This document shows, in pieces, positions 17,627 through 27,625 of a DNA stretch of 51,816 bases. Origin of the DNA: Saprospiraceae bacterium (GTDB lineage Bacteria; Bacteroidota; Bacteroidia; Chitinophagales; Saprospiraceae); the NCBI GenBank assembly GCA_028285545.1, contig JANQPA010000111.1, forward strand, positions 1-51,816. Direction: 5' to 3'. The notes beneath the pieces were generated by a model. It was not told the origin of the DNA, made no database searches, and saw nothing but the letters and a program-made list of their open reading frames with translations. Both the position numbers and the translations under genes were made by a program. Positions within the stretch are counted from its first letter, which is position 1, and each line of letters opens with the position of its first letter.

Positions 17627-20347
17627 TTATCTTTCACTCCATTCGTCCCTTAACACTTTACCTTCCTGAGTATGAGTTTGTCCATTGACTTTTATTCGGA
17701 AAGTATAGGTGCCGGGCTGAACGCCAGTCATGATGTAATCTATATTGGCCATCATAGAAGCAATTTGTTCGGCAGAAACAAAAGCTCGGAATCTTTCAAT
17801 CCTACTCAGCATTTGTTTTTTCTCTTTTTCGGTGCGCTCTCTTTGTCGCTTCTGCAGATCCCAGACTACCTTATTCATGCCTGCTTTTACAGGGGCTTTT
17901 AATTCGTTGATCAACAAACCACCTTGTAATACCTCAATAGTTGTAGTATCCTGATCACTGTTAGAATGGTAATACAACTCAAGCCCTAACGGCTCACTTT
18001 CTCCATTAAAGTTATTATAAGAGGAATTATTACTTCCTGGATTGACCCATTGAACTTTGGAGCGGATATCATAAAGGTGAAATGGCTTCTTCATTGCTGT
18101 TGCCGACCACTCCTGAAGTGGGCGAATGTTGGTGATAAAAATACCTCTACCATGAGTGGCAACCACCAAATCATGTTCTCTTGGATGAATCAAAAGATCA
18201 TGAACAGGATTGGTAGGCATATCCAGGCGGAAAGAATTCCATGTTTTACCCCCATCGATAGAAACATAAACGCCCATTTCTGTTCCAAGAAATAAAAGAT
18301 TGGGGTTGACAGGATCCTCTCGGATGACATTTATAGGTTCATTTGGAAGCCCATTGGCCAGGCTGGTCCAGGTTTCACCATAATCTTCAGTCATGTAGAC
18401 AAAAGGACGGAAATCATCTCGACGATAACCGGTATATGTTACGTATGCTTTTCCTGGTTGATGTAAGGAGGCCGTTACCCGACTTACCCAATAGGCAGGA
18501 TTACCCTGGATTTTTTCATTAAGTAGTGTCCAATTTTTGCCCCCATCTTTGGTTAATTGTACATTCCCATCATCTGTTCCTGCCCATATTACCCCTTCCT
18601 TTAAAGGAGACTCATCAATGGTAGTAATGGTACAATATTGGATATTACCTGTCCCAATAATTTTTGCTGAATCTGCAGTGGTCAAATCTTCACTAATAAC
18701 CTTCCAGGATTCCCCTCGATTGGTAGATTTTACAATTTTATTTCCTGCATGATAGATAGTCGCACTGTTATGAGGAGAAATCAGAATAGGAGCATTCCAA
18801 TTCCAACGCATTTTGCGATCCTGATTTCGATAGGCAATACTTTTTCTTTCTCCAGTTACCTGATCTACTCGGGTTAGTGGGGCAAATTGAGATTCATTAT
18901 ACAACCAGCGGCTATTGTTGGGGTCTACTACATTGTACATACCGTCACCACCACCAACTCGCTTCCAATCTTCCAAACGAATAGGGGAGCCATCTCTTTT
19001 AGTAGAAGGCCCTTTTACAGAACCGTTATCTTGTAATCCTCCATAAATATTATAGGGATAATCCATATCAACCCCAACAGCATAAAATTGGGCTAGAGGT
19101 TGATCATCTGGATGGTACCAATTTTTGCCGCCATCAAAAGATACCCCCATGCCATGATCATAACCAAAGATAAAATGTTTGGAATCAGCTGGATTGATCC
19201 ACATGGCATGATTGTCTCCACCAAAACGAAAGGGGCGTCTCCAACTTTTGCCCCCGTCAATAGTTTCCCAAACCCTTACTCCTAAAACATAAACATGCTC
19301 AGGATCATTAGGGTCAATTCTAACTTGTTGGTAATAATAAGCAGGACCACCACCTACATCTACACTATCCGGACTTACTTTTCGCCAGTTCTTGCCACCA
19401 TCATCAGAACGCCACATTTCATCACCCACTACTCTTTGTCCACGTTTAAGTGGAATACCATCTGTGAGTTGCTTCAGGCGGTCTTTATCTTTCATGCCTT
19501 TTACATTGACATTTTCAATGTTGGCATACATGATGTCAGGATTACTTCGGGATATATCCAAACCAATTCTTCCCAGAAATCCAGTTGGCAAGCCCCCTTT
19601 TACTTTTTTCCATTTAGCGCCGCCATCGGTAGTCATATAAATTGCGCTTCCAGGACCACCAGGATTATAAGTCCATGGTGTACGAATTTTATCGAAGGTG
19701 GCGGCAAAGATGACATCTGGATTTTCAGGGTGCATAACTGCCTCCACTACGCCAATCTTTTTCCCATTTTCTGAAACATCCAGCACTTTTGCCCAGGATT
19801 TACCTCCGTCAGTGGTTTTATACAAACCTCTCTCCGAATTATCTGAATAAAGGTGCCCTAAAGCTGCCACATAAACGATGTCAGGATTTGTGGGATGTAT
19901 CAGAATCCGTCCCACATGGTGAGATTCCTCCAAGCCCATATGTTGCCAGTCTTGGCCACCATTTGTGGACTTGTACATACCATTACCCCAATATGAAGAG
20001 CGGGAGTTGTTGGCTTCGCCCGTTCCTACCCAAACGATAGAAGAATCACTAGGTGCTACTGCTACATCCCCAATAGAAATGACAGGTTGATCATCAAAAA
20101 TGGAAGTGAAAGTGATTCCATTATTATACGTTTTCCAAAGTCCACCGGAGGCGGTAGCAGCATAATAAACCTTAGGCGTATTTTCCACAACGGCAAAATC
20201 CACAAAGCGTCCCGATTGCCTGGTCGGCCCAATCTCACGGTATTCAAAAGATTGTAATAATTCATCAGAAATTTTTTGTGAAATAGCCAACTGAGGTATG
20301 GCTAAACAACAAGAAATAACAAGCAAGAGGCTCGAAAATATTTTCAT
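17627..20347 (-). CDS. Secreted BNR/Asp-box repeat protein (sortilin/VPS10-like beta-propeller)
   Basis: A 906-residue exported protein. A signal peptide (about residues 1-23, ending AISQ) leads into a large beta-propeller region with many Asp-box motifs: TNGGQDW, TTDGGKSW, SDDGGKNW, TIDGGKSW, SFDGGKNW, TKDGGKNW and SIDGGKTW, spread over about residues 120-700. The last 150 residues form a separate beta-domain ending in a short charged tail; no type IX sorting domain is evident. This group is abundant in Bacteroidota and often annotated as a WD40/YVTN/BNR-like or glycosyl-hydrolase-related protein, but no catalytic residues can be pointed to. It is the first gene of the leftward set and has a hairpin right after the stop. 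Confidence 0.88.
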   Translation of the reverse strand: MKIFSSLLLVISCCLAIPQLAISQKISDELLQSFEYREIGPTRQSGRFVDFAVVENTPKVYYAATASGGLWKTYNNGITFTSIFDDQPVISIGDVAVAPSDSSIVWVGTGEANNSRSSYWGNGMYKSTNGGQDWQHMGLEESHHVGRILIHPTNPDIVYVAALGHLYSDNSERGLYKTTDGGKSWAKVLDVSENGKKIGVVEAVMHPENPDVIFAATFDKIRTPWTYNPGGPGSAIYMTTDGGAKWKKVKGGLPTGFLGRIGLDISRSNPDIMYANIENVNVKGMKDKDRLKQLTDGIPLKRGQRVVGDEMWRSDDGGKNWRKVSPDSVDVGGGPAYYYQQVRIDPNDPEHVYVLGVRVWETIDGGKSWRRPFRFGGDNHAMWINPADSKHFIFGYDHGMGVSFDGGKNWYHPDDQPLAQFYAVGVDMDYPYNIYGGLQDNGSVKGPSTKRDGSPIRLEDWKRVGGGDGMYNVVDPNNSRWLYNESQFAPLTRVDQVTGERKSIAYRNQDRKMRWNWNAPILISPHNSATIYHAGNKIVKSTNRGESWKVISEDLTTADSAKIIGTGNIQYCTITTIDESPLKEGVIWAGTDDGNVQLTKDGGKNWTLLNEKIQGNPAYWVSRVTASLHQPGKAYVTYTGYRRDDFRPFVYMTEDYGETWTSLANGLPNEPINVIREDPVNPNLLFLGTEMGVYVSIDGGKTWNSFRLDMPTNPVHDLLIHPREHDLVVATHGRGIFITNIRPLQEWSATAMKKPFHLYDIRSKVQWVNPGSNNSSYNNFNGESEPLGLELYYHSNSDQDTTTIEVLQGGLLINELKAPVKAGMNKVVWDLQKRQRERTEKEKKQMLSRIERFRAFVSAEQIASMMANIDYIMTGVQPGTYTFRIKVNGQTHTQEGKVLRDEWSER

Positions 20348-20602
20348 GATACGTTTTTTTTTCTCGATACGAATAGAGGGAGAAAGTGAAAAAATAGACT
20401 TGAAAATAGGAAAGGATTTTGAATTTTGAGGATATTTAGCTTGGTTTTTATATCACAAAGATGTAGATAAAAAGACTCTGTTTTGAACAAAAATATAGGG
20501 TTTTAAAAGGATGTAGATGGTTTTTGCTAATTTATAGGGGAATTATTTGCTTACATAGTGATCAGATAAATCATCGCTTGAAAGTTCATCAAACTATTTT
20601 TT

Positions 20603-22435
20603 ATGAAAAATGTATTCTACTCTTGCTTAATTCTTGGATTTTGTGCCTTGTTTTTTTCTATTGCTGCATTTGGACAAGCTGATAAATGGGTTAAAAAGTC
20701 AGTTATGATTCCTATGAGAGATGGGGTTAAACTGTTTACCAAGATATACATCCCTAAGAATCGATCCGGGGACCTTCCAATTCTTTTGAAAAGAACACCT
20801 TACAGCATTGGTTCGGCAGAAAGTTTTAACGGCCAGCTAAATCCTGGGAGCACTTTTGAGTACTTGGCAGACGATGGCTATATTTTCGTTTTTCAGGATG
20901 TAAGAGGGAAATATGGTTCTGAAGGTGAATTTGTAATGACTCGGCCAATTGCAGAATCTGATAAAGATATTGACGAAGGAACAGATGCCTATGATACTAT
21001 CGATTGGTTGATAAAAAATGTGGAGGGAAATAATGGCCGGGCTGGCATTTTTGGTATTTCCTATGATGGCTGGCTGACAGTAATGGCTGCTATTAATCCT
21101 CATCCAGCGGTAAAGGCTGTCTCTCCGCAAGCTTCTCCTGCAGATATGTTTTTAATGGATGACTTTTCGCATAAAGGTGCTTTTCGTTTGTCGCCAACTT
21201 TTGGCTATACCTATTTAGTGGCTACTTCATCCACCTCAACGCCTTTTCCTTTTGATCAAAAAGATACTTATGAATGGTATCTGGACTTGGGGCCTATTAA
21301 AAATGCAGCCCATTATTTGAAAGATGCCGAAGAGGGGTGGGTAGATTTTGAAAATCACCCTGTTTATGATGATTTTTGGAAAAAACAAAATGTCCTTAAT
21401 TATCTTGATGAAGTTAAAGTGCCCACCTTGAACGTAGTAGGCTGGTGGGATGCTGAAGATTTCTATGGTTCCATGGAAATATATGAGGCCTGGGAAAAAC
21501 TGGATAAAAATAATATCAACCATTTGGCTGTTGGCCCCTGGCGTCATGGGAATTGGTGGGGAAAAGGTAGTGAATTGGGACCTTTAACGTTTTACCCAGA
21601 CCCTAGTGTTTATTATCGAAAAAATATAGAGGCACCTTTTTTTAAGTATCATTTAAAGCAGGAAGGGGACGGAAAATTTCCCAATGCCTGGGTGTATCTA
21701 ACCGGATCTAACGTGTGGAGGCAATTTAATTCCTGGCCAGATCAAGAGTTAAGTGAAGACAAAAAGTTATACTTACACGCTAAGCGTAAATTAAGTTTTA
21801 CGGCCCCCACCACAGCAGCCTCTTTCTCTGAATACCTTTCTGACCCAGCCAATCCAGTTCCTTATGCACCACGACCTATCCCTGGCTTTTGGCAGGGTGC
21901 TTTGGGAAAATGGGGCTGGAAGCTTAGCGATCAGCGTTTCGTTCAGTATCGGCCTGATGTTCTACATTTTGAGACTGAGCCTTTGCAGGAAGATGTAGTG
22001 ATCAGCGGGGAAATCGTAGCTAATCTTTTTGCCTCCACAACTGGAACGGATGCAGATTGGGTGGTAAAACTGATTGATGTATATCCTGAAGATTACCCGG
22101 ATGATCCAAACCTGGCTGGATATCAGTTGATGATAGCGGATGAAGTGCTGCGTGGTCGTTTTAGAAATGGTTTTGAAAAAGGAGAGGCTATCCCTCAAAA
22201 TGAAGTTTTGCCTTATCAAATAGAACTCAATAACCGACATCATCGCTTCCGGAAGGGGCATAAGATTATGGTTCAGATCCAGAGTACCTGGTTTCCTTTG
22301 ATTGATCGTAATCCGCAAACGTTTGTTAATATTTTTCAGGCGGATGAAGCCGATTATCAAAAGGCTTTTCATCGGATTTATCATAGTAGGGAGTATCCGA
22401 CGCATGTGGCATTTCCTATTTTAAAGAAAAAATAA
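20603..22435 (+). CDS. CocE/NonD family serine hydrolase (X-Pro dipeptidyl-peptidase S15-like), secreted
   Basis: A 610-residue exported alpha/beta hydrolase. After a signal peptide (residues 1-25, ending AFGQ) comes the S15 catalytic domain: the nucleophile is Ser153 in GISYDGW, the Asp lies in VVGWWDAEDF (about residue 286) and the His in VGPWRHGNWW (about 318). The oxyanion tyrosine of this family is in RTPYS. The C-terminal third is the jelly-roll domain (NonD C-terminal), from about residue 350. Family members hydrolyse X-Pro peptides, acylated amino acids, cocaine-like esters or beta-lactam precursors; the natural substrate here is unknown. It is divergent from the BNR-repeat gene. Confidence 0.92.
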   Translation: MKNVFYSCLILGFCALFFSIAAFGQADKWVKKSVMIPMRDGVKLFTKIYIPKNRSGDLPILLKRTPYSIGSAESFNGQLNPGSTFEYLADDGYIFVFQDVRGKYGSEGEFVMTRPIAESDKDIDEGTDAYDTIDWLIKNVEGNNGRAGIFGISYDGWLTVMAAINPHPAVKAVSPQASPADMFLMDDFSHKGAFRLSPTFGYTYLVATSSTSTPFPFDQKDTYEWYLDLGPIKNAAHYLKDAEEGWVDFENHPVYDDFWKKQNVLNYLDEVKVPTLNVVGWWDAEDFYGSMEIYEAWEKLDKNNINHLAVGPWRHGNWWGKGSELGPLTFYPDPSVYYRKNIEAPFFKYHLKQEGDGKFPNAWVYLTGSNVWRQFNSWPDQELSEDKKLYLHAKRKLSFTAPTTAASFSEYLSDPANPVPYAPRPIPGFWQGALGKWGWKLSDQRFVQYRPDVLHFETEPLQEDVVISGEIVANLFASTTGTDADWVVKLIDVYPEDYPDDPNLAGYQLMIADEVLRGRFRNGFEKGEAIPQNEVLPYQIELNNRHHRFRKGHKIMVQIQSTWFPLIDRNPQTFVNIFQADEADYQKAFHRIYHSREYPTHVAFPILKKK

Positions 22436-22502
22436 TATATAATTCATGATGATAGCATTTATCGATTTAAATGGAAAAACGAATATTTGAATTGAAATAT
22501 AG

Positions 22503-23495
22503 GTGTTATCTGTAACCTTTTATTTTATGCTCCCAACTCTCCACCATTCCGAATTGGTAATCTTGTATCACCACGATTTTTCCATGCCTAAGGAGGAACT
22601 TGAAATGCTCATGGCATTACCTAGAGAATCTCTTTTACAGGATTTTACCTCGATTCTTGATGATGCTAGAAACAATTTTGAATATTATGAGAAAAGGGCC
22701 TCCGCAGCTTACAACCTGGAATTAATGGCACCTATTCATGTATTTTTGCTGGCTGGTGGGTTGGAAGCAATTGAAATATTTGATGAATTACACGCATTTT
22801 TAATACAAGACGATCGAAAATTAGATTTTTGGTTTGGAGATTTTCTCACCGAATTTATTCCGAATATTATATACAAAATTGCTCACAAAAATATTGATCT
22901 CCTTATCCCTCATATTAGGAAAACGGCCATAAATCCATATATCCGTAGCGCCTATACCAGTGCCATAAGTTTGACAGGCTATTTTTTCGTTGAAAGAAAA
23001 GCAAAAGTGATTTCTTTTCTTCAAGATACAGCTCGATACCTTATAGATCTAAGGCAAGGCAAAGAAGGTTGGAACAGAGATAATGAATTGTTAAACATTA
23101 TGTTAATAGATGCATTGGGTATGGGGTTTGAAGAATTAGTGCCACTAGCAAGAGAAGCTTTGGAAAAAGACTTAATCGATGATGTCTACTCTAGTGAAGA
23201 AGAAATAGAAGAAATTATTCAAGATACTTTAAATTTTAAAGGAGCATTAAAAATAGATTCAATTTTCGAAGAATATGAAAGGGCTCAACATTTATTTGAA
23301 GGAGATTCCATAGAGGAGGATTTATTCCTACCAGAGGGAAAAGATGATTGGGATACTTCAACAAAGTATCAAAATGAACCTTTTCAATACAGTTATCAGG
23401 AACCTATAAAGCGAGATTCTCCTAAAATAGGCCGAAATGATCCATGCCCATGTGGAAGTGGGAAAAAATATAAAAAGTGTTGTGGGAAAAAATAA
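22503..23495 (+). CDS. DUF1186 protein with C-terminal SEC-C zinc motif
   Basis: A 330-residue soluble protein. DUF1186 covers about residues 30-230 with an all-helical, repeat-like look ([30 protein letters not shown]). The C-terminus ends with a SEC-C motif, [15 protein letters not shown], a zinc-binding module also found at the end of SecA and in many otherwise unrelated proteins. An acidic linker (about 245-300) joins the two. The given start is GTG at 22503; an ATG at 22527 is equally plausible because the domain begins later. Function unknown. Confidence 0.8.
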   Translation: MLSVTFYFMLPTLHHSELVILYHHDFSMPKEELEMLMALPRESLLQDFTSILDDARNNFEYYEKRASAAYNLELMAPIHVFLLAGGLEAIEIFDELHAFLIQDDRKLDFWFGDFLTEFIPNIIYKIAHKNIDLLIPHIRKTAINPYIRSAYTSAISLTGYFFVERKAKVISFLQDTARYLIDLRQGKEGWNRDNELLNIMLIDALGMGFEELVPLAREALEKDLIDDVYSSEEEIEEIIQDTLNFKGALKIDSIFEEYERAQHLFEGDSIEEDLFLPEGKDDWDTSTKYQNEPFQYSYQEPIKRDSPKIGRNDPCPCGSGKKYKKCCGKK

Positions 23496-23543
23496 TTACC
23501 ACTGCATTGTTATTATATCCCTAATTCCCCCTACCTTCGCCCG

Positions 23544-24737
23544 ATGAAGGCCCAGCTCAAAATCCAGCTTTCTATCCTGATGTTTTTTCAATATTTCATC
23601 TGGGGAGGCTGGTTTGTCACCACAGGTACTTATCTAATCACCGATCTGGAATTCAATGGTACGCAGATTGGCTGGGTGTACGGGGCCACTGCTATTGCTG
23701 CTTTATTTTCCCCCTTTTTATCTGGTATTTTGGCAGATCGTTTATTTGCGATAGAAAAATTGCTATGTCTTTTTCATGGGATTGGGGGAATTCTTTTGAT
23801 CTGGGTATCCTTTTTAAAAACTTTTGCCTGGTTCTATCCAGTACTTTTAGTTTACACATTCCTTTTTATACCCACCTTCGCATTGTCTACAGCCCTGGTT
23901 TTTCACCATGTAGTAGACCGAGCTAAAGATTATTCCAGAATCCGGGTATGGGGAACAATTGGTTGGATACTGGCAGGTGTACTTGTTAGTTATTTGCATT
24001 GGGAACATACCGCTTATCCAATGCAATTATCCGGAGTTAGCTCTTTAGGATTGGCCATATATAGTTTGTTTCTTCCACATACTCCACCTGCTCAAGGTTC
24101 TAAAACTACTCTGAAAGAATTATGGAGTGCGGATGTCAAAAGACTCTTTTATAATCGAGCCTTTCTTGTTTTTATTATCGGTATGACCTTGATCAGAATT
24201 CCTGCAGGTTTTTACTATAGCTTTGTCAATCCTTTTTTATATGAAATCGGAGTCTCCAATCCTGCTGGAAAAATGAGCCTGGGACAAGTCACGGAAATTT
24301 TTGTTATGGTTATTTTCCCATTTTTCTATTATCGACTGGGACTAAAAAATGTTCTGGTGATTGGAATGTTTTGCTGGGGCGCTCGTTACCTTTTATTTGG
24401 ATATGGAGATGCAGATGTAGGAATGTGGATGATTTACATCGCTATTTTAGTGCACAGCATTTGTTTTATATTCACCACGCATACTGGGCAGATTTATATG
24501 GACCAATCGGTACCTTCTCATCTTCGTAGTACGGCACAGGGCTTTATTACCTTTTTGACATTTGGCCTGGGAGCTTTAATTGGTTCTGTATATTCCGGAT
24601 ATATTGTGGATCAATTTACCATAAGTTCAGATCAGCATCTTTGGAAAGATATTTTCTGGTATCCGGCAATGATTGGGATAGCTACAGCGGTAGGATTTGC
24701 CCTTTTCTTTTGGCCAAAAAAGAATGAAAATAAATAA
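23544..24737 (+). CDS. Nucleoside:H+ symporter-type MFS transporter
   Basis: A 397-residue inner-membrane carrier with about 12 hydrophobic segments. The opening LKIQLSILMFFQYFIWGGWF and the GTQIGWVYGATAIAALFSPF segment match the NupG/XapB-like nucleoside permease group of the major facilitator superfamily, as does the SRIRVWGTIGWILAGVL stretch between helices 4 and 5. Nucleoside uptake with protons is the known activity; specificity is not predictable here. It starts 48 bases after the SEC-C gene and is followed by about 250 noncoding bases. Confidence 0.87.
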   Translation: MKAQLKIQLSILMFFQYFIWGGWFVTTGTYLITDLEFNGTQIGWVYGATAIAALFSPFLSGILADRLFAIEKLLCLFHGIGGILLIWVSFLKTFAWFYPVLLVYTFLFIPTFALSTALVFHHVVDRAKDYSRIRVWGTIGWILAGVLVSYLHWEHTAYPMQLSGVSSLGLAIYSLFLPHTPPAQGSKTTLKELWSADVKRLFYNRAFLVFIIGMTLIRIPAGFYYSFVNPFLYEIGVSNPAGKMSLGQVTEIFVMVIFPFFYYRLGLKNVLVIGMFCWGARYLLFGYGDADVGMWMIYIAILVHSICFIFTTHTGQIYMDQSVPSHLRSTAQGFITFLTFGLGALIGSVYSGYIVDQFTISSDQHLWKDIFWYPAMIGIATAVGFALFFWPKKNENK

Positions 24738-24912
24738 CTTTTTAAGACACTGATTTTCACGGATCACACTGTTTTTATAATTATGAATTCAGTTAAATAA
24801 GAGTCTACTTCAAATTCATAATAAGGTACTCCTCAATTGGGTGAAATGCCTGTTGAAGCTTGGTTTGTGAAAAGAGATTTGTTTATATTCATCAGCCAAA
24901 ATGTAATTTTCA

Positions 24913-24978
24913 TAGTAGTCTGGTGGTCTGGTAGTCTAGTATTCTGTACTACTAGACTACCAGACCACCAGACTACTA
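24913..24978. repeat. Perfect 29-pair hairpin built of 8-base units, just upstream of the YifB gene
   Basis: Arms 24913-24941 and 24950-24978 are perfectly complementary, loop of eight bases. Each arm is a run of 8-base units, such as GTCTGGTG followed by GTCTGGTA, with the reverse complements in the other arm. It ends 12 bases before the yifB ATG, so it would lie in the 5' untranslated region and probably affect translation or transcript length. Confidence 0.92.
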
Positions 24979-24990
24979 CAATACACAAAG

Positions 24991-26547
24991 ATGCTCGTAA
25001 AATCATATGCCGCTGCTGTCTTCGGAGTAGATGCTCGAAGAATAGATATTGAAATACACACTGGAGGAAATGTGGCTCCCAACAAACAGTTTTACAACCT
25101 AGTAGGACTACCCGATAATGCCGTGCGGGAAGGTTTTCAACGAATAGATGCAGCCATCAAAAATATAGGATATCGAACGCTAAGAGTTAAGACCATTGTA
25201 AACTTAGCTCCTGCTGATTTGCGTAAGGAAGGAGCGTCCTATGATTTACCCATTGCCATAGCTTATTTAGCTGCAACGGGACAGATACCCAATGAAGGCC
25301 TGGATCAATACATGATGATGGGGGAATTATCACTGGATGGAGGCCTAAGGCCTATCCGAGGAGCCCTGCCAATAGCGATTTTAGCCAGACGAGATAAGTT
25401 TAAAGGCTTGATCGTTCCCAAACAAAATGCCCGGGAAGCTGCAATCGTGAGTGAGTTGGATGTGTATGGAGTATCCAATATTCGAGAAGCCGTTGATTTT
25501 TTAAGCGGAGAGGTCAAACTGGAGCCCGTATTTGTAGATACACGCGAAGAATTTTTTTATAATCAGGAAAAACTAGCCGTTGATTTTTCTGATGTAAAAG
25601 GTCAGGAAAATATCAAAAGATCTTTGGAGATAGCAGCTGCTGGTGGTCATAATGCCATTTTGATAGGACCTCCTGGGGCGGGGAAAACGATGCTTGCACG
25701 CCGGATTCCTACCATTTTACCGCCATTAACTTTACATGAAGCATTGGAAACGACAAAGATCCATTCTGTAGCAGGAAAATTAGCTCCGGAAGCTTCGCTT
25801 GTTTATTCTAGACCTTTCCGTTCTCCTCATCATACCATCAGTGATGTAGCCATGGTTGGAGGGGGCTCTAATCCTATGCCAGGAGAAATTTCTCTGGCCC
25901 ATCATGGAGTCTTGTTTTTGGATGAACTTCCCGAATTTAAACGTTCTGTAATGGAAGTTCTCCGCCAACCTATGGAAGAACGAAAGGTCACGATTTCTAG
26001 AGCCAAAATTACAGTTAATTATCCGGCAGGTTTTATGTTGATTGCCTCCATGAATCCTTGCCCTTGTGGATTTTATAATCACCCCGACAAAGAATGTGTT
26101 TGCGCTCCTGGTGTGGTCAAAAAGTATCTGAATAAGGTATCTGGCCCTCTGCTAGACCGAATTGATTTGCATGTGGAAGTAACTCCTGTTTCCTACAATG
26201 AACTAGCCGATAATGAACGAAAATCGGAATCCAGTTCGACCATCGTCCAGCGAGTCATCAAAGCTCGCGAAATTCAAGCTAAACGTTTTGAATCCTACAA
26301 AAATATCTACTGCAATGCCCAAATGCCCAGTCGGATGGTTCGGGAGGTTTGTCGGGTGAATAAACCGGGTATCATATTGGTCAGAAAAGCTATGGAGAAA
26401 TTGCAACTATCTGCTCGGGCATATGATAGAATTTTGAAGGTAGCCCGCACTTCTGCCGACCTGGCAGGAAGTGAGGATATTAAGATTGAGCATTTGGCGG
26501 AGGCGATACATTTTAGGTCATTGGATAGGGAAAATTGGGCTGGATAA
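24991..26547 (+). CDS. YifB/ComM family Mg-chelatase-like AAA+ ATPase
   Basis: A 518-residue protein of the ComM/YifB family. An N-terminal ribosomal-S5/Lon-protease-like domain (about 1-170, containing VGLPDNAVREGFQRI) is followed by an Mg-chelatase-type AAA+ domain with Walker A GPPGAGKT (226-233), Walker B GVLFLDELPEF, and a cysteine motif NPCPCGFYNHPDKECVCAP; the C-terminal YifB domain ends near LDREN. ComM is a hexameric helicase that promotes branch migration during natural transformation, which is the best-supported role for the family. The 29-pair hairpin lies immediately before the start codon. Confidence 0.92.
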   Translation: MLVKSYAAAVFGVDARRIDIEIHTGGNVAPNKQFYNLVGLPDNAVREGFQRIDAAIKNIGYRTLRVKTIVNLAPADLRKEGASYDLPIAIAYLAATGQIPNEGLDQYMMMGELSLDGGLRPIRGALPIAILARRDKFKGLIVPKQNAREAAIVSELDVYGVSNIREAVDFLSGEVKLEPVFVDTREEFFYNQEKLAVDFSDVKGQENIKRSLEIAAAGGHNAILIGPPGAGKTMLARRIPTILPPLTLHEALETTKIHSVAGKLAPEASLVYSRPFRSPHHTISDVAMVGGGSNPMPGEISLAHHGVLFLDELPEFKRSVMEVLRQPMEERKVTISRAKITVNYPAGFMLIASMNPCPCGFYNHPDKECVCAPGVVKKYLNKVSGPLLDRIDLHVEVTPVSYNELADNERKSESSSTIVQRVIKAREIQAKRFESYKNIYCNAQMPSRMVREVCRVNKPGIILVRKAMEKLQLSARAYDRILKVARTSADLAGSEDIKIEHLAEAIHFRSLDRENWAG

Positions 26548-26595
26548 GTTATTTTTTGATAACATAAGGATTAGAAAGCTCGGAACAAGGTGTAG

Positions 26596-26658
26596 AGATT
26601 TCTAAGCCAAAACGGTAATTAAATTCAGCTTACCAATCCCTATCGGGCTTAGTAATCT
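26596..26658. repeat. Inverted repeat next to the Y1 transposase
   Basis: AGATTTCTAAGCC (26596-26608) pairs with 26646-26658 at 12 of 13 positions. A second small inverted pair, GGTAA and TTACC, is nested in the 37-base loop. The structure lies about 30 bases upstream of the transposase. REP-associated transposases act on hairpins of this general kind, so it may be a recognition element, but no second copy was found in the window. Confidence 0.5.
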
Positions 26659-26689
26659 AAATTTAAACTACAACGAAAAGTTATTTTAA

Positions 26690-27283
26690 GTGATTAAAAG
26701 AATGAAAATGGCTATTGATTATTGGCAATACTTAGAACCAGGTAAAATATATCATTTCTATAATAGAGCCATTAATAAAGATTTACTTTTTAGAACGGAT
26801 AAAGATTATTCCTTGTTTCTCAAGAAAACGAAAAAATATTTAGCTCCATATCTTCATTTTTATGCCTATTGCTTGATCCCTAATCATTTTCATTTTCTCT
26901 TTGAGGTGATGGAAATAGATGATGAAATGAACCATCATTTATTAAAAGAAAAAACAAAATGTGCAAACCATCTATTAAATGGAAATATAGAATTGAATTC
27001 TTTTTTAGAAGACCAATTTCGAAGATTGTTTAGTAGCCATGCTCTATATTTCAATAAATTTTATAATAGAAAAGGAAGTCTTTTTCAAAAACGCCCGAAG
27101 AGGATTGCAATAGAATCTATAGAAAGACTGCTTTATCAAATATGCTATATTCATCACAACCCAATACACCATCATTTAAGAAATGACTTTCACGAATGGA
27201 AGTATAGTTCTTATAATTCATTTATTTCCGAGAAACCCTTTCTAATTGAACGCAAGAAAGTTGTTTCTTTTTTTTGGAAGTGA
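26690..27283 (+). CDS. Y1 (IS200-like / REP-associated) transposase, C-terminus frameshifted
   Basis: A 197-residue HUH-type single-strand DNA nuclease. The histidine pair is in LIPNHFHFLF, and the candidate catalytic tyrosine lies in the helix RLLYQICYIHHNPIHH. The opening YWQYLEPGKIYHFYNRAI and the SLFQKRPKRI string place it with REP-associated tyrosine transposases (RAYTs), which are usually single domesticated copies. The frame stops at 27283 right after an eight-T run (27268-27275), but the adjacent frame continues a credible C-terminus to 27386, so the family-typical end is out of frame. GTG at 26690 or ATG at 26702 or 26708 may be the start. No direct-repeat boundaries or partner genes were seen. 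Confidence 0.85.
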   Translation: MIKRMKMAIDYWQYLEPGKIYHFYNRAINKDLLFRTDKDYSLFLKKTKKYLAPYLHFYAYCLIPNHFHFLFEVMEIDDEMNHHLLKEKTKCANHLLNGNIELNSFLEDQFRRLFSSHALYFNKFYNRKGSLFQKRPKRIAIESIERLLYQICYIHHNPIHHHLRNDFHEWKYSSYNSFISEKPFLIERKKVVSFFWK

Positions 27284-27386
27284 TAATGATGATCTTGGAA
27301 TTTCATTATTCCATAAATGGCATGAGGATTTTAAAATGGAAAAACAAGACAATGAACTTGAAATAATCTTAACTAGATCCATTTAA
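27276..27386 (+). pseudogene. Out-of-frame C-terminal segment of the Y1 transposase
   Basis: If one T of the T8 run at 27268-27275 is skipped, the reading continues GSDNDDLGISLFHKWHEDF and on to a TAA at 27384-27386, adding about 36 residues. The segment is protein-like (acidic, with a conserved-looking HKWHEDF) and resembles RAYT C-termini. It could be reached by transcript slippage at the homopolymer, or the gene may be inactivated, or the base count may be a sequencing error. Confidence 0.65.
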
Positions 27387-27625
27387 CTAACCTATAATTG
27401 AAAACATCTACCTGTTATAATGGAACTTATGCTTTCCTTTGCCGTACATTTTTTGTAAATTACCAGCACTCTCCAATCGTAATTTAGGCTATACACATAC
27501 CAATAAAATTCCATCCCCCCACTTTGGAACCTAAGCTTCCAATGTATCAGATTGACTGCTGATCACATTTGGACGAGGTATCTCTATTGTTACACCCATT
27601 TTTTTCCATATAAAAATATTGAAAT

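Noticed and set aside
27387-27625. Right-hand terminal repeat of the Y1 transposase
   Set aside because: Only a weak six-pair inverted string (TTGGAA/TTCCAA) is visible and it does not match the left-hand hairpin.
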